NCBI GenBank assembly: GCA_022376925.1
Contig: JAIOJX010000026.1
Location: 198,500,400 to 198,564,399, forward strand
Direction of reading: 5' to 3'
DNA from: Tragulus kanchil
Taxonomy: Eukaryota > Chordata > Mammalia > Artiodactyla > Tragulidae
Length of the DNA stretch: 64,000 bases
The notes under the pieces are model-generated. The model was given only the letters and a program-made list of their open reading frames with translations. It searched no databases and was not told the origin of the DNA. This document shows positions 21,168-32,889 of the stretch, piece after piece (position 1 is the first letter of the stretch; each line of letters starts with the position of its first letter). The translations under genes and the position numbers were made by a program.

Positions 21168-21412
21168 TTCCCTGGTGGTCCAGTGTGTAAATAGTTCACC
21201 TTGCAGTGCAAGGAGCACCAGTTTGATCCCTGGCTGGGGAAGATCCCATGTGCCACGGAGCGGCTGGACCAGTGTGTCCAATTACCAGCAGGTGCTCTGG
21301 AGCACATGCACCCAGAGACAATGCTCTGCAGTGAGAGAGGCCACTGCAATGGGAAGCCCACACAGGCCAAAGAATAAAGATGGATGAAAACGAATAGATA
21401 AATGACCAATAA
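21168..21412 (+). mobile_element. CHR-type tRNA-derived SINE
   Basis: 'gggcttccctggtggtccag' head, B-box-like 'gtttgatccc', body 'ctctgcagtgagagaggcc' and tail 'aaagatggatgaaaac'. Confidence 0.9.
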
Positions 21413-22875
21413 AGGAGGCCAAAATTTAAAAAAACAATAGTTTTCTAGAAGTTACTGCTAAGGAAGGTTCTATATTGAGTATACTTGAAAGTTAATAGAG
21501 TTTCATTTTTTTTTCAGAAGGGCTTGATAGTTCAGTCTCTTCCTTAGTTTAGCCAATACTTTGCAGAAAATGAGTTCTTGATGGTGAAGGTTCAAGTTCC
21601 ACATGCAGGTTCCATCTCAACACATTGAGGCAGGTCAGTGCAAGGTGTACTCCATCATTCACACCATTTAGTTAGCAAATTCATCCTGAGAGGCTTTCCC
21701 CCATAACACTCCTCAGTAGACCACAGAAAACCTAGTCCTGGGTACTACATTCTTCCTCTGCTCATGTCTCAAGGTGGCTTGTAAGTTTGAAAAATCCTTT
21801 CTTTATTTTTTTCTTGCTCTTTTTCATATACAGACTTCCTGATTTGTATTTCTAGAGACACATTTGCCCTGAAATCTTTGCCAAAATGATGACGAAGTAT
21901 GAAGAACAAATCAAGGAAAGAAAACAATCTCATATGAGAGAAAGATGGCAAGCTGGATTAAGGGATAAGGAATGAACAGAAGAGCGAGTGGAGGGTAGCG
22001 GAGAAGGAAGGGAAGGATCGAGGTTGCAGGGAGGGAAGGAGAGAAAATGCCTCAAAAAGTAGAGAGAATTCAGCTCAGATGGAGGGAAGAAGAAGAGATA
22101 ATGAATACACCCTCAGCAAAGCTGGATGGGTGGGGTGAGGAGTGAGGAAGTAGAAGAAAAATAAAGGAGGAATGTATCATTGAGCTCCAATCAACCTCTG
22201 ACAGGGCCAGGTCCACCTTTTTAACATTTCCTAAAAGCTTCTTGTTTTCTTTCACCAGAATCATTATCAGTTGTATGGCTTCCCTCTGTCTCTATTCCAA
22301 CAATTCAGAAGTCGGAAAAGAAAATCATTTTCACAGTAGCAACTCATTAAAAGCCCCCATATTTGTAGGTGAAGTAAGGTTGGAACTGAATGCATTGTTT
22401 TTACACATCTGAATGCCTACTAGGAGGCATTGTCAGCCAGGGCATCGAGGCTGGGACCCCTTCTGTCATGCATATGGGTAAGTGGGTGGGGTGGGGCTGC
22501 GTCAGAGTCATCCATCATTCTCCATCAATGTCACCACCACCTGCAGGGACCCAGCCAGTGGTCAGTCACTCAAGCCTGACAGCTGGCCATCAGTCCCCAG
22601 AGGGGGCTACACTCAGGGCACCCAAGGTATTAGCTACTGGATCTTTTTTTGCTAAGACCAATAAGTTTTAGGAAGCATTCCATCTTCAGAAATATATTAA
22701 AGATATTGGTGGCGTTGCTCACCTGCATGACAACTGGTCAGCATAAGGCCAACTGAAGATGAGATTTGCTCTGTATTTACCTAAAATTATGGTTGATCAT
22801 GTTTTAAAATCAAAACTGGACAGTTCAAGTGAAAAATAGCTATGACTTTAAGCCATGGCAAAAACATACATTTTT
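21413..22875. other. unique DNA with a purine-rich tract
   Basis: No gene or transposon recognised. 21950-22180 is strongly g/a-rich on the + strand. 22395-22660 is more GC-rich, with a partial CTCF-like word 'cagagggggcta' at 22597-22608. Confidence 0.4.
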
Positions 22876-25140
22876 TTTCATGCATGTTTATGATAACTTT
22901 GCTACCAAGCAAATCCAAGCTAAAGCATGGCAACTAGCTACTGAATTAGATGAAGTATTAATGAATGAAGCCTGTTTCATTGTCATAAACTCTGTCTGAA
23001 TACTTAAAAATTTGTACCTCATTTTTCAAAATGAGGGATATCAATTGTACATCAATATGAAATAAAGTTTACAGTCTTAAGAATATAGTATCATGACTTT
23101 TTTGCCTATGTACAATTGACTACAGCCATCCCTAGATCACAGTATGGATTATATGCTTCTTCTCCAATCAAATATCTCATAATATTTCATATTACAGAGA
23201 CTTGTGAATACTGTATCTCCTTTATTGGACAGTATGATATGGTAGTTTACAGAAGAAACATAAATTTGGTCATTCAGATGACAAGATATGTTTTGCATAT
23301 ATATTTGGCCCTTATTCACAGTTTCTGGGTCACAGTTCCCCAAACTTGGAATTCCCTAAGCAAAAAGAGTACAATATATGGTCCCATGTTCTCAGTTCCT
23401 GAAAACAATTCATGGAAGGTGACTATTGTGTGGCAGCTGGTTGCCAGAAGAATCAACCATGTTGGAACTTTCAGTCCCACCCTCTGGCTTCTGGGAAGGG
23501 AGAGGGCTGGAGGTTGAATCAATTGCCAATGGCCAGTGATTTAGTCAATCAAGACTATGTAATAAAGTTTCCATAGAAAACCCAAAGGACATTTTTTTTG
23601 CCCTTTTTTGGAGAGTTGCCACATCAGGGAACCAGAAGGCTTCTGTGTGCCATCTGTCCAAGCCCTAAGCTCCATGAAGATAGAAGGTCCTTTCTGTGGG
23701 ACCTTACCCTATATATCTCTTCATCTGTCTGCATTTGCAATATCCTTTTACAATAAATAGGTAATCTATTGTGTAAGTGGGTTTTCCTGAGTTCTATGAG
23801 TCATTCTAGCAAATTAATTAAGCCTGTGGAGGGGGTTGTGGGAACTTCTTATTTGTAGTCTGTGGGTCAAAGCACAGGTACCATCCAGAGCGTATGACAT
23901 CTGGCATCTGATGTGGGGCTTAGGGTGGTCCTGGAGACTGAGTCCTTTACCTGTGGAATCTGGTTCTATCTCTAGGTAGATAGTGTCAGAACTAAACTGG
24001 TTAATTGACTTAAAAATTTCATGCATGTTTATGATAACTTTGCTACAACAAATCCAAGCTAAAGCATGGCAACTAGCTACTGAATTAGATGAAGTATTAA
24101 TGAATGAAGCCTGTTTCATTGTCATAAACTCTGTCTGAATACTTAAAAATTTGTACCTCATTTTTCAAAATGAGGGATATCAATTGTACATCAATATGAA
24201 ATAAAGTTTACAGTCTTAAGAATATAGTATCATGACTTTTTTGCCTATGTACAATTGACTACAGCCATCCCTAGATCACAGTATGGATTATATGCTTCTT
24301 CTCCAATCAAATATCTCATAATATTTCATATTACAGAGACTTGTGAATACTGTATCTCCTTTATTGGACAGTATGATATGGTAGTTTACAGAAGAAACAT
24401 AAATTTGGTCATTCAGATGACAAGATATGTTTTGCATATATATTTGGCCCTTATTCACAGTTTCTGGGTCACAGTTCCCCAAACTTGGAATTCCCTAAGC
24501 AAAAAGAGTACAATATATGGTCCCATGTTCTCAGTTCCTGAAAACAATTCATGGAAGGTGACTATTGTGTGGCAGCTGGTTGCCAGAAGAATCAACCATG
24601 TTGGAACTTTCAGTCCCACCCTCTGGCTTCTGGGAAGGGGAGAGGGGCTGGAGGTTGAATCAATTGCCAATGGCCAGTGATTTAGTCAATCAAGACTATG
24701 TAATAAAGTTTCCATAGAAAACCCAAAGGACATTTTTTTGCCCTTTTTTGGAAAGTTGCCACATCAGGGAACCAGAAGGCTTCTGTGTGCCATCTGTCCA
24801 AGCCCTAAGCTCCATGAAGACAGAAGGTCCTTTCTGTGGGACCTTACCCTATATATCTCTTCATCTGTCTGCATTTGCAATATCCTTTTACAATAAATAG
24901 GTAATCTATTGTGTAAGTGGGTTTTCCTGAGTTCTATGAGTCATTCTAGCAAATTAATTAAGCCTGTGGAGGGGGTTGTGGGAACTTCTTATTTGTAGCC
25001 TGTGGGTCAAAGCACAGGTACCTTCCAGAGCGTATGACATCTGGCATCTGATGTGGGGCTTAGGGTGGTCCTGGAGACTGAGTCCTTTACCTGTGGAATC
25101 TGGTTCTATCTCTAGGTAGATAGTGTCAGAACTAAACTGG
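22876..25140 (+). repeat. D7: direct ~1.1-kb duplication
   Basis: Copy 1 is 22876-24000 and copy 2 is 24017-25140 (offset 1141 falling to 1139 after a 2-base deletion). Sixteen stray bases separate them. The unit contains an MLT2-like LTR. Copy differences include T23859/C24999 and A23883/T25023, plus run-length changes. Confidence 0.97.
23330..24000 (+). mobile_element. MLT2-like ERVL LTR
   Basis: Ordered words of the mammalian MLT2/ERVL LTR: 'caatggccagtgatttagtc', 'ccatagaaaacccaaaggac', 'accttaccctatatatctct', 'gcaaattaattaagcc', 'ggagggggttgtgggaactt', 'tctctaggtagatagtgtca'. It includes an aataaa (23753 region). No viral genes accompany it. The 133-codon frame overlapping it (23116-23517) has no domain and is an LTR shadow. 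Confidence 0.75.
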
Positions 25141-25175
25141 ATTATGAGACACCTTGCTGACTTCTAAGAATTGCT
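24470..25175 (+). mobile_element. MLT2-like ERVL LTR (D7 copy)
   Basis: Second D7 copy, complete to its 3' side; it differs from the first at several single bases. Confidence 0.75.
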
Positions 25176-25504
25176 TGTGGGTGTGGGGAAGTCTCCACAC
25201 ACAAGTTGGAAATAGGTCCAAGAACCCTTTTTAGATAGCAAACAATTAGAAGCAGGTCTTGAGACTTTTTCATTCTTGTGGTTCTCACAGTGCCTGGCTT
25301 GATATTTTGCCCATAGTAGGTGCTTCATTTTTCTTTTTAATTAGTGAAAGATTCCTATGTAATTTTTTCCTAAGTAATTTTGAAGTCTGACTAGGTCTTA
25401 AAACTCACATACTTAATACAGCCTTTAACAAACACGAGATCAAAGAGAAAAGAAAAGAGAATGAAATAAAAAAGAAACTCATTCACTTCCTACCTGCTAA
25501 CACT

Positions 25505-25620
25505 GAAATTCATTCAACAAAGTTTTTTTTAAACAAGTGCTATGTGCTGGATACCAGGTTCCACATTGGAATAACTGGTGAATTCACCTCTGTCTTTGTT
25601 TACATTGTGATGCGGAAATA
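25505..25620 (+). mobile_element. L2-like fragment
   Basis: 'cattcaacaaag', 'gtgctatgtgctggatacca' and 'ggtgaattcacctctgtctt' follow the L2 consensus loosely. Copy at 26606-26721. Confidence 0.4.
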
Positions 25621-26080
25621 ACCATCCAGTCAGAGAGAAAGGAGTATAAGGGTTTATGTGAGAGATTTTTACAAGAGAAAAAAAGATCCTGGACCTATTT
25701 GAATTATGCTTTATCAAAATGTAAATGAATCATTTATTCTATAGAGAAGCCAGCTCAAATGTACTCCTAGCTCAAGGCTGAATGGAAAGCAAAAGTAGGA
25801 AATCTATGTTTTTATCTTAACTTACTATATGAACACTTTGGACAGGGCATATGGAAACTTAGTTCTGAGATGGAGATTTAGTACTAAATTTATAACAGTT
25901 TCCAGTATCAGGGTGAATAGTGATCATGGTATCCATGAGGGTTACTCAGCTGACTACTAATATCTCTATTAATTGATATTTAGGAGAGCTGTACATTTTC
26001 TACTTAAACTTTGAACCCCAACATGCCTGGTTGAGGTCTAGTTTCTTTTTTTCATCTTTCCTACTGCTTGGAGTTGTTGC

Positions 26081-26276
26081 GGGAACTTCTTATTTGTAGT
26101 CTGTGGGTCAAAGCACAGGTACCATCCAGAGCGTATGACATCTGGCATCTGATGTGGGGCTTAGGGTGGTCCTGGAGACTGAGTCCTTTACCTGTGGAAT
26201 CTGGTTCTATCTCTAGGTAGATAGTGTCAGAACTAAACTGGATTATGAGACACCTTGCTGACTTCTAAGAATTGCT
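26081..26276 (+). mobile_element. MLT2-like LTR 3' part (D8 copy)
   Basis: Third appearance of the LTR end, cut on its left by the D8 junction. Confidence 0.75.
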
Positions 26277-26605
26277 TGTGGGTGTGGGGAAGTCTCCACA
26301 CACAAGTTGGAAATAGGTCCAAGAACCCTTTTTAGATAGCAAACAATTAGAAGCAGGTCTTGAGACTTTTTCATTCTTGTGGTTCTCACAGTGCCTGGCT
26401 TGATATTTTGCCCATAGTAGGTGCTTCATTTTTCTTTTTAATTAGTGAAAGATTCCTATGTAATTTTTTCCTAAGTAATTTTGAAGTCTGACTAGGTCTT
26501 AAAACTCACATACTTAATACAGCCTTTAACAAACACGAGATCAAAGAGAAAAGAAAAGAGAATGAAATAAAAAAGAAACTCATTCACTTCCTACCTGCTA
26601 ACACT

Positions 26606-26721
26606 GAAATTCATTCAACAAAGTTTTTTTTAAACAAGTGCTATGTGCTGGATACCAGGTTCCACATTGGAATAACTGGTGAATTCACCTCTGTCTTTGT
26701 TTACATTGTGATGCGGAAATA
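26606..26721 (+). mobile_element. L2-like fragment (D8 copy)
   Basis: Second D8 copy of 25505-25620. Confidence 0.4.
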
Positions 26722-27160
26722 ACCATCCAGTCAGAGAGAAAGGAGTATAAGGGTTTATGTGAGAGATTTTTACAAGAGAAAAAAAGATCCTGGACCTATT
26801 TGAATTATGCTTTATCAAAATGTAAATGAATCATTTATTCTATAGAGAAGCCAGCTCAAATGTACTCCTAGCTCAAGGCTGAATGGAAAGCAAAAGTAGG
26901 AAATCTATGTTTTTATCTTAACTTACTATATGAACACTTTGGACAGGGCATATGGAAACTTAGTTCTGAGATGGAGATTTAGTACTAAATTTATAACAGT
27001 TTCCAGTATCAGGGTGAATAGTGATCATGGTATCCATGAGGGTTACTCAGCTGACTACTAATATCTCTATTAATTGATATTTAGGAGAGCTGTACATTTT
27101 CTACTACTTTGAACCCCAACATGCCTGGTTGAGGTCTAGTTCTTGTTTTCATCTTTCCTA

Positions 27161-27539
27161 TGTCAGCATCCTGCCTTCTTTTTGAAGTTGGGCTGCATCC
27201 TGGCAGAAATGCCAGAGTGACTCAGCTTGGGAGTGTATCTTTCCTCTTAGTGTTGCTCTGCTGGGCTGGACCAGGCAACTGAACCACCTGGTAGCGACTA
27301 AATCATGTGCAGCAACTTCACCTTGACATACCTACTTATTCTTTCCAGGACCAACCTCTGACCTGTTTCACATCCAGTAAACAAATTTCCACCTGTTCTT
27401 TGGCCTTAAGGTTGCGAAAGTCACAGCCTCTCTGCGGTTGAGCACACCAACCCCATACATTTGATGATTTAATCATGGGACCAGAAATAAAGGAAGGGAT
27501 AAAAATCACGGAAGTCATTGTGCCTAAGCCTTTGTCTTC
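27161..27539. other. unique DNA, no recognised feature
   Basis: Single-copy sequence between D8 and the SINE insertion; no gene seen. Confidence 0.4.
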
Positions 27540-27555
27540 AGGATGCATTATTCTT

Positions 27556-27873
27556 TTTTTGGGTGGGGGGGGCGGGGAGTTGGGTGGGTTGGAGAGGGAG
27601 GGGGCGGGGGCGGGCCACTTCTGTTGGTCTTTCATTTATCTATTTTTTCATCCATCTTTGTTCTTTGGCGCGTGTGGGCCTCCCATTGCAGTGGCCACTG
27701 TTGTTGCAGAGCACCAGCTCTGGGCGCATGTGCTCCAGATCTCTGGCTTGGTAGTTGGACACATCGGTCCAGCTGCTCCACGGCACGTGGGATCTTCCCA
27801 GGCCAGGGATCAAACTGGTGCCCCTTGCCCTGCAAGGCGGTTTTCTTACCCACTGAACCACCAGGGAAGCCCC
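27556..27873 (-). mobile_element. CHR-type SINE, minus strand, with G-rich tail tract
   Basis: Reversed SINE ending 'ttacccactgaaccaccagg' and 'gaagcccc'. Flanked by a 16-base target-site repeat (27540-27555 and 27874-27889, one mismatch), so the G-rich tract at 27561-27615 belongs to the insertion. Confidence 0.9.
27561..27615 (+). repeat. G-rich tract, G-quadruplex-capable
   Basis: Many runs of three or more G in 55 bases (for example gggtgggggggg, cggggagttgggtggg, gggagggggcgggggcggg). It is the opposite strand of a C-rich SINE tail. Confidence 0.85.
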
Positions 27874-28112
27874 AGGATGCACTATTCTTAAAGCATCCTA
27901 GACGAGAGGTACCATTTGGGAGAACTATAACAATTTCACAGTTCATACAAAGACTAGATATTTTTACATAAAGGGGGAATATATGAGTGCAAAGAAACAT
28001 TGTTTTTGTGGTAAATCTGAGTAATTGCATGACATTCTAAACATGTGTTGACTTTTTGTTTGTTTGTTTTTTACATCTTAACTGAATTTGTTATGATATT
28101 TTTTCTGTTTTG

Positions 28113-28230
28113 GTTTTTTGACCACCACGCACATCACATGTGGGATCTTAGCTCCCCAACCAGGGATCAAACCTGCACCTCCTGCACTGGAAGGCAAAAT
28201 ATTAACCAATGGGCAGCCAGGGAAGTCCTT
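28113..28230 (-). mobile_element. CHR-type SINE, minus strand
   Basis: 'tgtgggatcttagctcccca', 'accagggatcaaacctgcac' and terminal 'gcagccagggaagtcc' are the reversed SINE head and body. Confidence 0.8.
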
Positions 28231-28741
28231 GTGTGTTGGCTTTAACCAAACTTTCCTCTAACCTTTTGGGTTTCTAATTTTGTGATCACTTGGATTTTAC
28301 TCCAATCAGCACACAGACTGAATCAAGCAGACTAAAATGAGAAATCACTCAGAGAATCTTAGAATTGAAAGGAAACCCCTGCCTTGAATTTACAACAGTA
28401 AGAAGGACCTTCAGAGTCTGATTCAGTCCCTCCAGCAATGGACGGTTCACTACCTTACAAAGTTTAACTGCAAAAAAATCTAATTTTAAGTAATTGTTTT
28501 CTTTACTACTAATTGAAATAAACTCTGTTGTCTCCTTCACCTATTAAGAAAGAGTAACAAATGTGTTGTGCTGATAGTTTAAGCATTCTGGTAGATTAGA
28601 ATTTATGGCAAAAATAGATATGATCTTCGATCTCAAATTATTCACAGATGTTAGGCCTTCTGGAGCAGGTATACTTTTAAATGAATCATCGCAACACATG
28701 ACAAAATTGATGTGAAGCATTTCAAGAGCACTTAGAGAAGC
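28231..28741. other. unique DNA, no recognised feature
   Basis: AT-rich, single copy, no supported gene. A faint similarity of 28355-28440 to old mammalian repeats is not strong enough to name. Confidence 0.4.
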
Positions 28742-31009
28742 AAATGCCTCTAGTTTAGGGAGGTAGGGACTAGTAGAAAGTTCCATAGAGAAAAAGAGTT
28801 AGCTCAAACCTTGAAGAATAAATAGGACTTTATCAAACAGGGAAGAGTGTTCAGAACAAACTGGTCCAAAAGAAGATCTTTTCCAATGCGTGTTCAAACT
28901 CTCTATGCTGAAAGTCACAGACTACACAACTTGCAACTCAAGTTGGCTTGAACTGAAAAATGAGTAGATCTGTAGAACTTCAGAAAGAGTTGGATCTGAG
29001 GCTCAATTTCATCCTGATTCTGACCCCATTGGCCAATGACCCTCTCAGCTCTGCATTCTTCCATCTTTGGCTGGATTCTGATGGAATCAAAATGACAATA
29101 ACAGTTTGTTATCTTATATCTGTACCCACCATTTTCCAGGAGAAATGTGGCAAAAGATTTGGGATTCATATTTGTTCATTAGAACTGATTGGGTTATTTA
29201 CTCATCTCTGAATTTATAATTGATGGAAAGTATAATATGTATGCCTTCAGCCAATCTGGAACCATCTCCTAAACTAGAAGTAGATCAATCACATCTAATC
29301 ACATGGCTAAGAACAGGGTAGAGTTAAGCTCCTCCAGAGAATCTCAAACTATTACTGCCAGGAAGGGAGGGATGGATGATAGGGAGACAGGTAAAAAGGT
29401 TGGAAAGTGTTCGGGGTGTGATCTTGTCATATAATTAGAGGATTTATAATTGGATAGTAGGGAGCATTTGGAAATGTAGCCATCAATGAGAGTGAAAGGA
29501 AGGCAGGACATCTAATGAGAAAGGCAATGCTGTATCAGTTAAACACTAAGTCACTAGAACAAAAAGCCCCCAAACTATAGTGGCTTAAAGAAGACAGAGG
29601 GCTTCTCTAGTGGTTCAGTGGGTGGAGAGTCCACCTTGCAGTGTGGGGGACACCTGTTCGATCCCTAGCCTGGGAGGATCCCATATGCCACAGAGCATCT
29701 GGACCAGTGTGTCCAGTTATGAGCCAGCGCTCTGGGATACATGCATCCAGAGCCAGTGCTCTGCAGTGAGAGAGGCCACTGCAGTGGTGGGCCCACGCAG
29801 GCCAAAGAAGAAAAGATGGATGAAAATAACTATAAAAAATAAAAGAGGTATGATGGGGGGAACAATTAAAAAAAAAAATGCCTCTAGTTTAGGGAGGTAG
29901 GGACTAGTAGAAAGTTCCATAGAGAAAAAGAGTTAGCTCAAACCTTGAAGAATGAATAGGACTTTAGCAAACAGGGAAGAGTGTTCAGAACAAACTGGTC
30001 CAAAAGAAGATCTTTTCCAATGCGTGTTCAAACTCTCTATGCTGAAAGTCACAGACTACACAACTTGCAACTCAAGTTGGCTTGAACTGAAAAATGAGTA
30101 GATCTGTAGAACTTCAGAAAGAGTTGGATCTGAGGCTCAATTTCATCCTGATTCTGACCCCATTGGCCAATGACCCTCTCAGCTCTGCATTCTTCCATCT
30201 TTGGCTGGATTCTGATGGAATCAAAATGACAATAACAGTTTGTTATCTTATATCTGTACCCACCATTTTCCAGGAGAAATGTGGCAAAAGATTTGGGATT
30301 CATATTTGTTCATTAGAACTGATTGGGTTATTTACTCATCTCTGAATTTATAATTGATGGAAAGTATAATATGTATGCCTTCAGCCAATCTGGAACCATC
30401 TCCTAAACTAGAAGCAGATCAATCACATCTAATCACATGGCTAAGAACAGGGTAGAGTTAAGCTCCTCCAGAGAATCTCAAACTATTACTGCCAGGAAGG
30501 GAGGGATGGATGATAGGGAGACAGGTAAAAAGGTTGGAAAGTGTTCGGGGTGTGATCTTGTCATATAATTAGAGGATTTATAATTGGATAGTAGGGAGCA
30601 TTTGGAAATGTAGCCATCAATGAGAGTGAAAGGGAGGCAGGACATCTAATGAGAAAGGCAATGCTGTATCAGTTAAACACTAAGTCACTAGAACAAAAAG
30701 CCCCCAAACTATAGTGGCTTAAAGAAGACAGAGGGCTTCTCTAGTGGTTCAGTGGGTGGAGAGTCCACCTTGCAGTGTGGGGGACACCTGTTCGATCCCT
30801 AGCCTGGGAGGATCCCATGTGCCACAGAGCATCTGGACCAGTGTGTCCAGTTATGAGCCAGCGCTCTGGGATACATGCATCCAGAGCCAGTGCTCTGCAG
30901 TGAGAGAGGCCACTGCAGTGGTGGGCCCACGCAGGCCAAAGAAGAAAAGATGGATGAAAATAACTATAAAAAATAAAAGAGGTATGATGGGGGGAACAAT
31001 TAAAAAAAA
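28742..31009 (+). repeat. D9: direct ~1.1-kb duplication
   Basis: Copy 1 is 28742-29875 and copy 2 is 29876-31009 (offset 1134). The junction falls in the A-tail of a CHR-type SINE: copy 1 breaks inside the tail, while copy 2 has the full tail and the SINE's second target-site repeat. Confidence 0.97.
29594..29875 (+). mobile_element. CHR-type SINE (D9 copy 1)
   Basis: 'gggcttctctagtggttcag' head, B-box 'gttcgatccc', body 'ctctgcagtgagagaggcc', tail into an A-run. Its right target-site repeat is missing because the D9 junction cuts here. Confidence 0.9.
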
Positions 31010-31021
31010 AAAAAAAAAAGA
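30734..31021 (+). mobile_element. CHR-type SINE with target-site repeats (D9 copy 2)
   Basis: Complete element between agaagacagag repeats at 30723-30733 and 31022-31032. The 132-codon open frame across it is a SINE shadow. Confidence 0.92.
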
Positions 31022-31649
31022 AGAAGACAGAGATGATTCAAGCAATAAGCCTGAGGAAAATGGTGTCTTTGCTCCATGTGGTCATTCAGAGATTATGTCC
31101 TTCCTTTTTGTTATTAATATTTTACATTCTCTTGGGTATTGACCTTATATGCACAGTTGAAGATGAGTCATGGTCGTATCCATGTTTCAGCTCATGGGAT
31201 AGAGAAAGAGAAAGGCCAGGGGAGCAGTTTCCTTTTAAGGAGGTGTACCAGTCACTCCAGCTCTTCCCATTGGTAAGAATTCAGTCTTGACCACAAGGTC
31301 ACAAGGAAGCTAGGAAATATGAACTCTACCTTTAGGTGGGACATGTGTATCAGAAAGAAGGAGAGAATGGATTTAAGAAGCAAGGATCAATTTGCCACAG
31401 ATGCTAAAAAATCTGGTGAAATTATTGGTTAAAGAAAGGAGTTGCATGAGATGATCAGATTCAGGTTCAAAACATTTCCTTTGGGTGTGATAGGAGGACC
31501 CATGTAAGAAACCACCAGCTAAGAAGGGGTTGCCTTCATGTAAATGTGCATCATTGAAGGCCTGAACCAAAGTTCTCTTGAAGATAAAATAAAGAAAGTG
31601 AACTACATGACCTTAAAGACCCTTTACATACTTCGAATCTGTCTCTTAG

Positions 31650-31742
31650 GCCAGCAGTCCCCAACCTTTTTGGGAAAAGGAACTTGCTTCATGGAAGACA
31701 ATTGTTTTCATGGACTGGGTTGGGAGATGGCTTGGGAATGAG
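31650..31742 (+). mobile_element. hAT-type DNA transposon end (probable)
   Basis: 'ccagcagtccccaacctttt' then 'tcatggaagacaattgtttt' resembles the terminal region of a mammalian hAT non-autonomous element. Copy at 32769-32861. Confidence 0.45.
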
Positions 31743-31770
31743 TCAAGGGTCTTACATTTATTGTGCACTT

Positions 31771-31881
31771 TGCTTCTCTGGTGGCTCAGACAGTAAACAA
31801 TCTGCTTGCAATGCAGGAGACCCAGTTCCAACCCTTTGCCCTTCTCTGAGTTTTGCTCCACAGGTCACAGTAGTCTGACTG
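31771..31881 (+). mobile_element. Bov-tA SINE, internally collapsed (D10 copy 1)
   Basis: Normal head 'gcttctctggtggctcagac' to 'gagacccagttccaa', then about 20 unrelated bases and the element end 'ccacaggtcacagt'; about 80 bases of body are missing relative to 32890-33062. Confidence 0.8.
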
Positions 31882-31883
31882 AA

Positions 31884-32140
31884 CCACCTTGCAGTGTGGG
31901 GGACACCTGTTCGATCCCTAGCCTGGGAGGATCCCATGTGCCACAGAGCATCTGGACCAGTGTGTCCAGTTATGAGCCAGCGCTCTGGGATACATGCATC
32001 CAGAGCCAGTGCTCTGCAGTGAGAGAGGCCACTGCAGTGGTGGGCCCACGCAGGCCAAAGAAGAAAAGATGGATGAAAATAACTATAAAAAATAAAAGAG
32101 GTATGATGGGGGGAACAATTAAAAAAAAAAAAAAAAAAGA
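31884..32140 (+). mobile_element. CHR-type SINE, head missing (D10 copy 2)
   Basis: Same element as 30734-31021, beginning 31 bases in, at the D10 junction. The loss is due to the junction, not to retrotransposition. Confidence 0.88.
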
Positions 32141-32768
32141 ATAAGACAGAGATGATTCAAGCAATAAGCTTGAGGAAAATGGTGTCTTTGCTCCATGTGG
32201 TCATTCAGAGATTAGGTCCTTCCTTTTTGTTATTAATATTTTACATTCTCTTGGGTATTGACCTTATATGCACAGTTGAAGATGAGTCATGGTCATATCC
32301 ATGTTTCAGCTCATGGGATAGAGAAAGAGAAAGGCCAGGGGAGCAGTTTCCTTTTAAGGAGGTGTACCAGTCACTCCAGCTCTTCCCATTGGTAAGAATT
32401 CAGTCTTGACCACAAGGTCACAAGGAAGCTAGGAAATATGAACTCTACCTTTAGGTGGGACATGTGTATCAGAAAGAAGGAGAGAATGGATTTAAGAAGC
32501 AAGGATCAATTTGCCACAGATGCTAAAAAATCTGGTGAAATTATTGGTTAAAGAAAGGAGTTGCATGAGATGATCAGATTCAGGTTCAAAACATTTCCTT
32601 TGGGTGTGATAGGAGGACCCATGTAAGAAACCACCAGCTAAGAAGGGGTTGCCTTCATGTAAATGTGCATCATTGAAGGCCTGAACCAAAGTTCTCTTGA
32701 AGATAAAATAAAGAAAGTGAACTACATGACCTTAAAGACCCTTTACATACTTCGAATCTGTCTCTTAG

Positions 32769-32861
32769 GCCAGCAGTCCCCAACCTTTTTGGGAAAAGGA
32801 ACTTGCTTCATGGAAGACAATTGTTTTCATGGACTGGGTTGGGAGATGGCTTGGGAATGAG
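32769..32861 (+). mobile_element. hAT-type DNA transposon end (D10 copy)
   Basis: Second D10 copy of 31650-31742. Confidence 0.45.
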
Positions 32862-32889
32862 TCAAGGGTCTTACATTTATTGTGCACTT

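Larger units (their letters stand above)
24980..27160 (+). repeat. D8: direct ~1.1-kb duplication
   Basis: Copy 1 is 24980-26062 and copy 2 is 26081-27160 (offset 1101). It overlaps the end of D7 by about 160 bases, so the LTR 3' part exists three times. At two variable sites the third copy (26081 on) matches D7 copy 1 and not the middle copy. Near its end copy 1 has extra bases ('ctacttaaac' versus 'ctactac'). Confidence 0.97.

Noticed and set aside
22595..22608. CTCF site (ccccagagggggct)
   Set aside because: It matches only the agggggc part of the core, with two mismatches upstream, so it is too weak to call.
23116..23517. 133-codon open frame, repeated as a 141-codon frame at 24255-24680
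   Set aside because: It overlaps an MLT2-like LTR, has no recognisable domain, and its C-terminus changes between the two copies through small indels.
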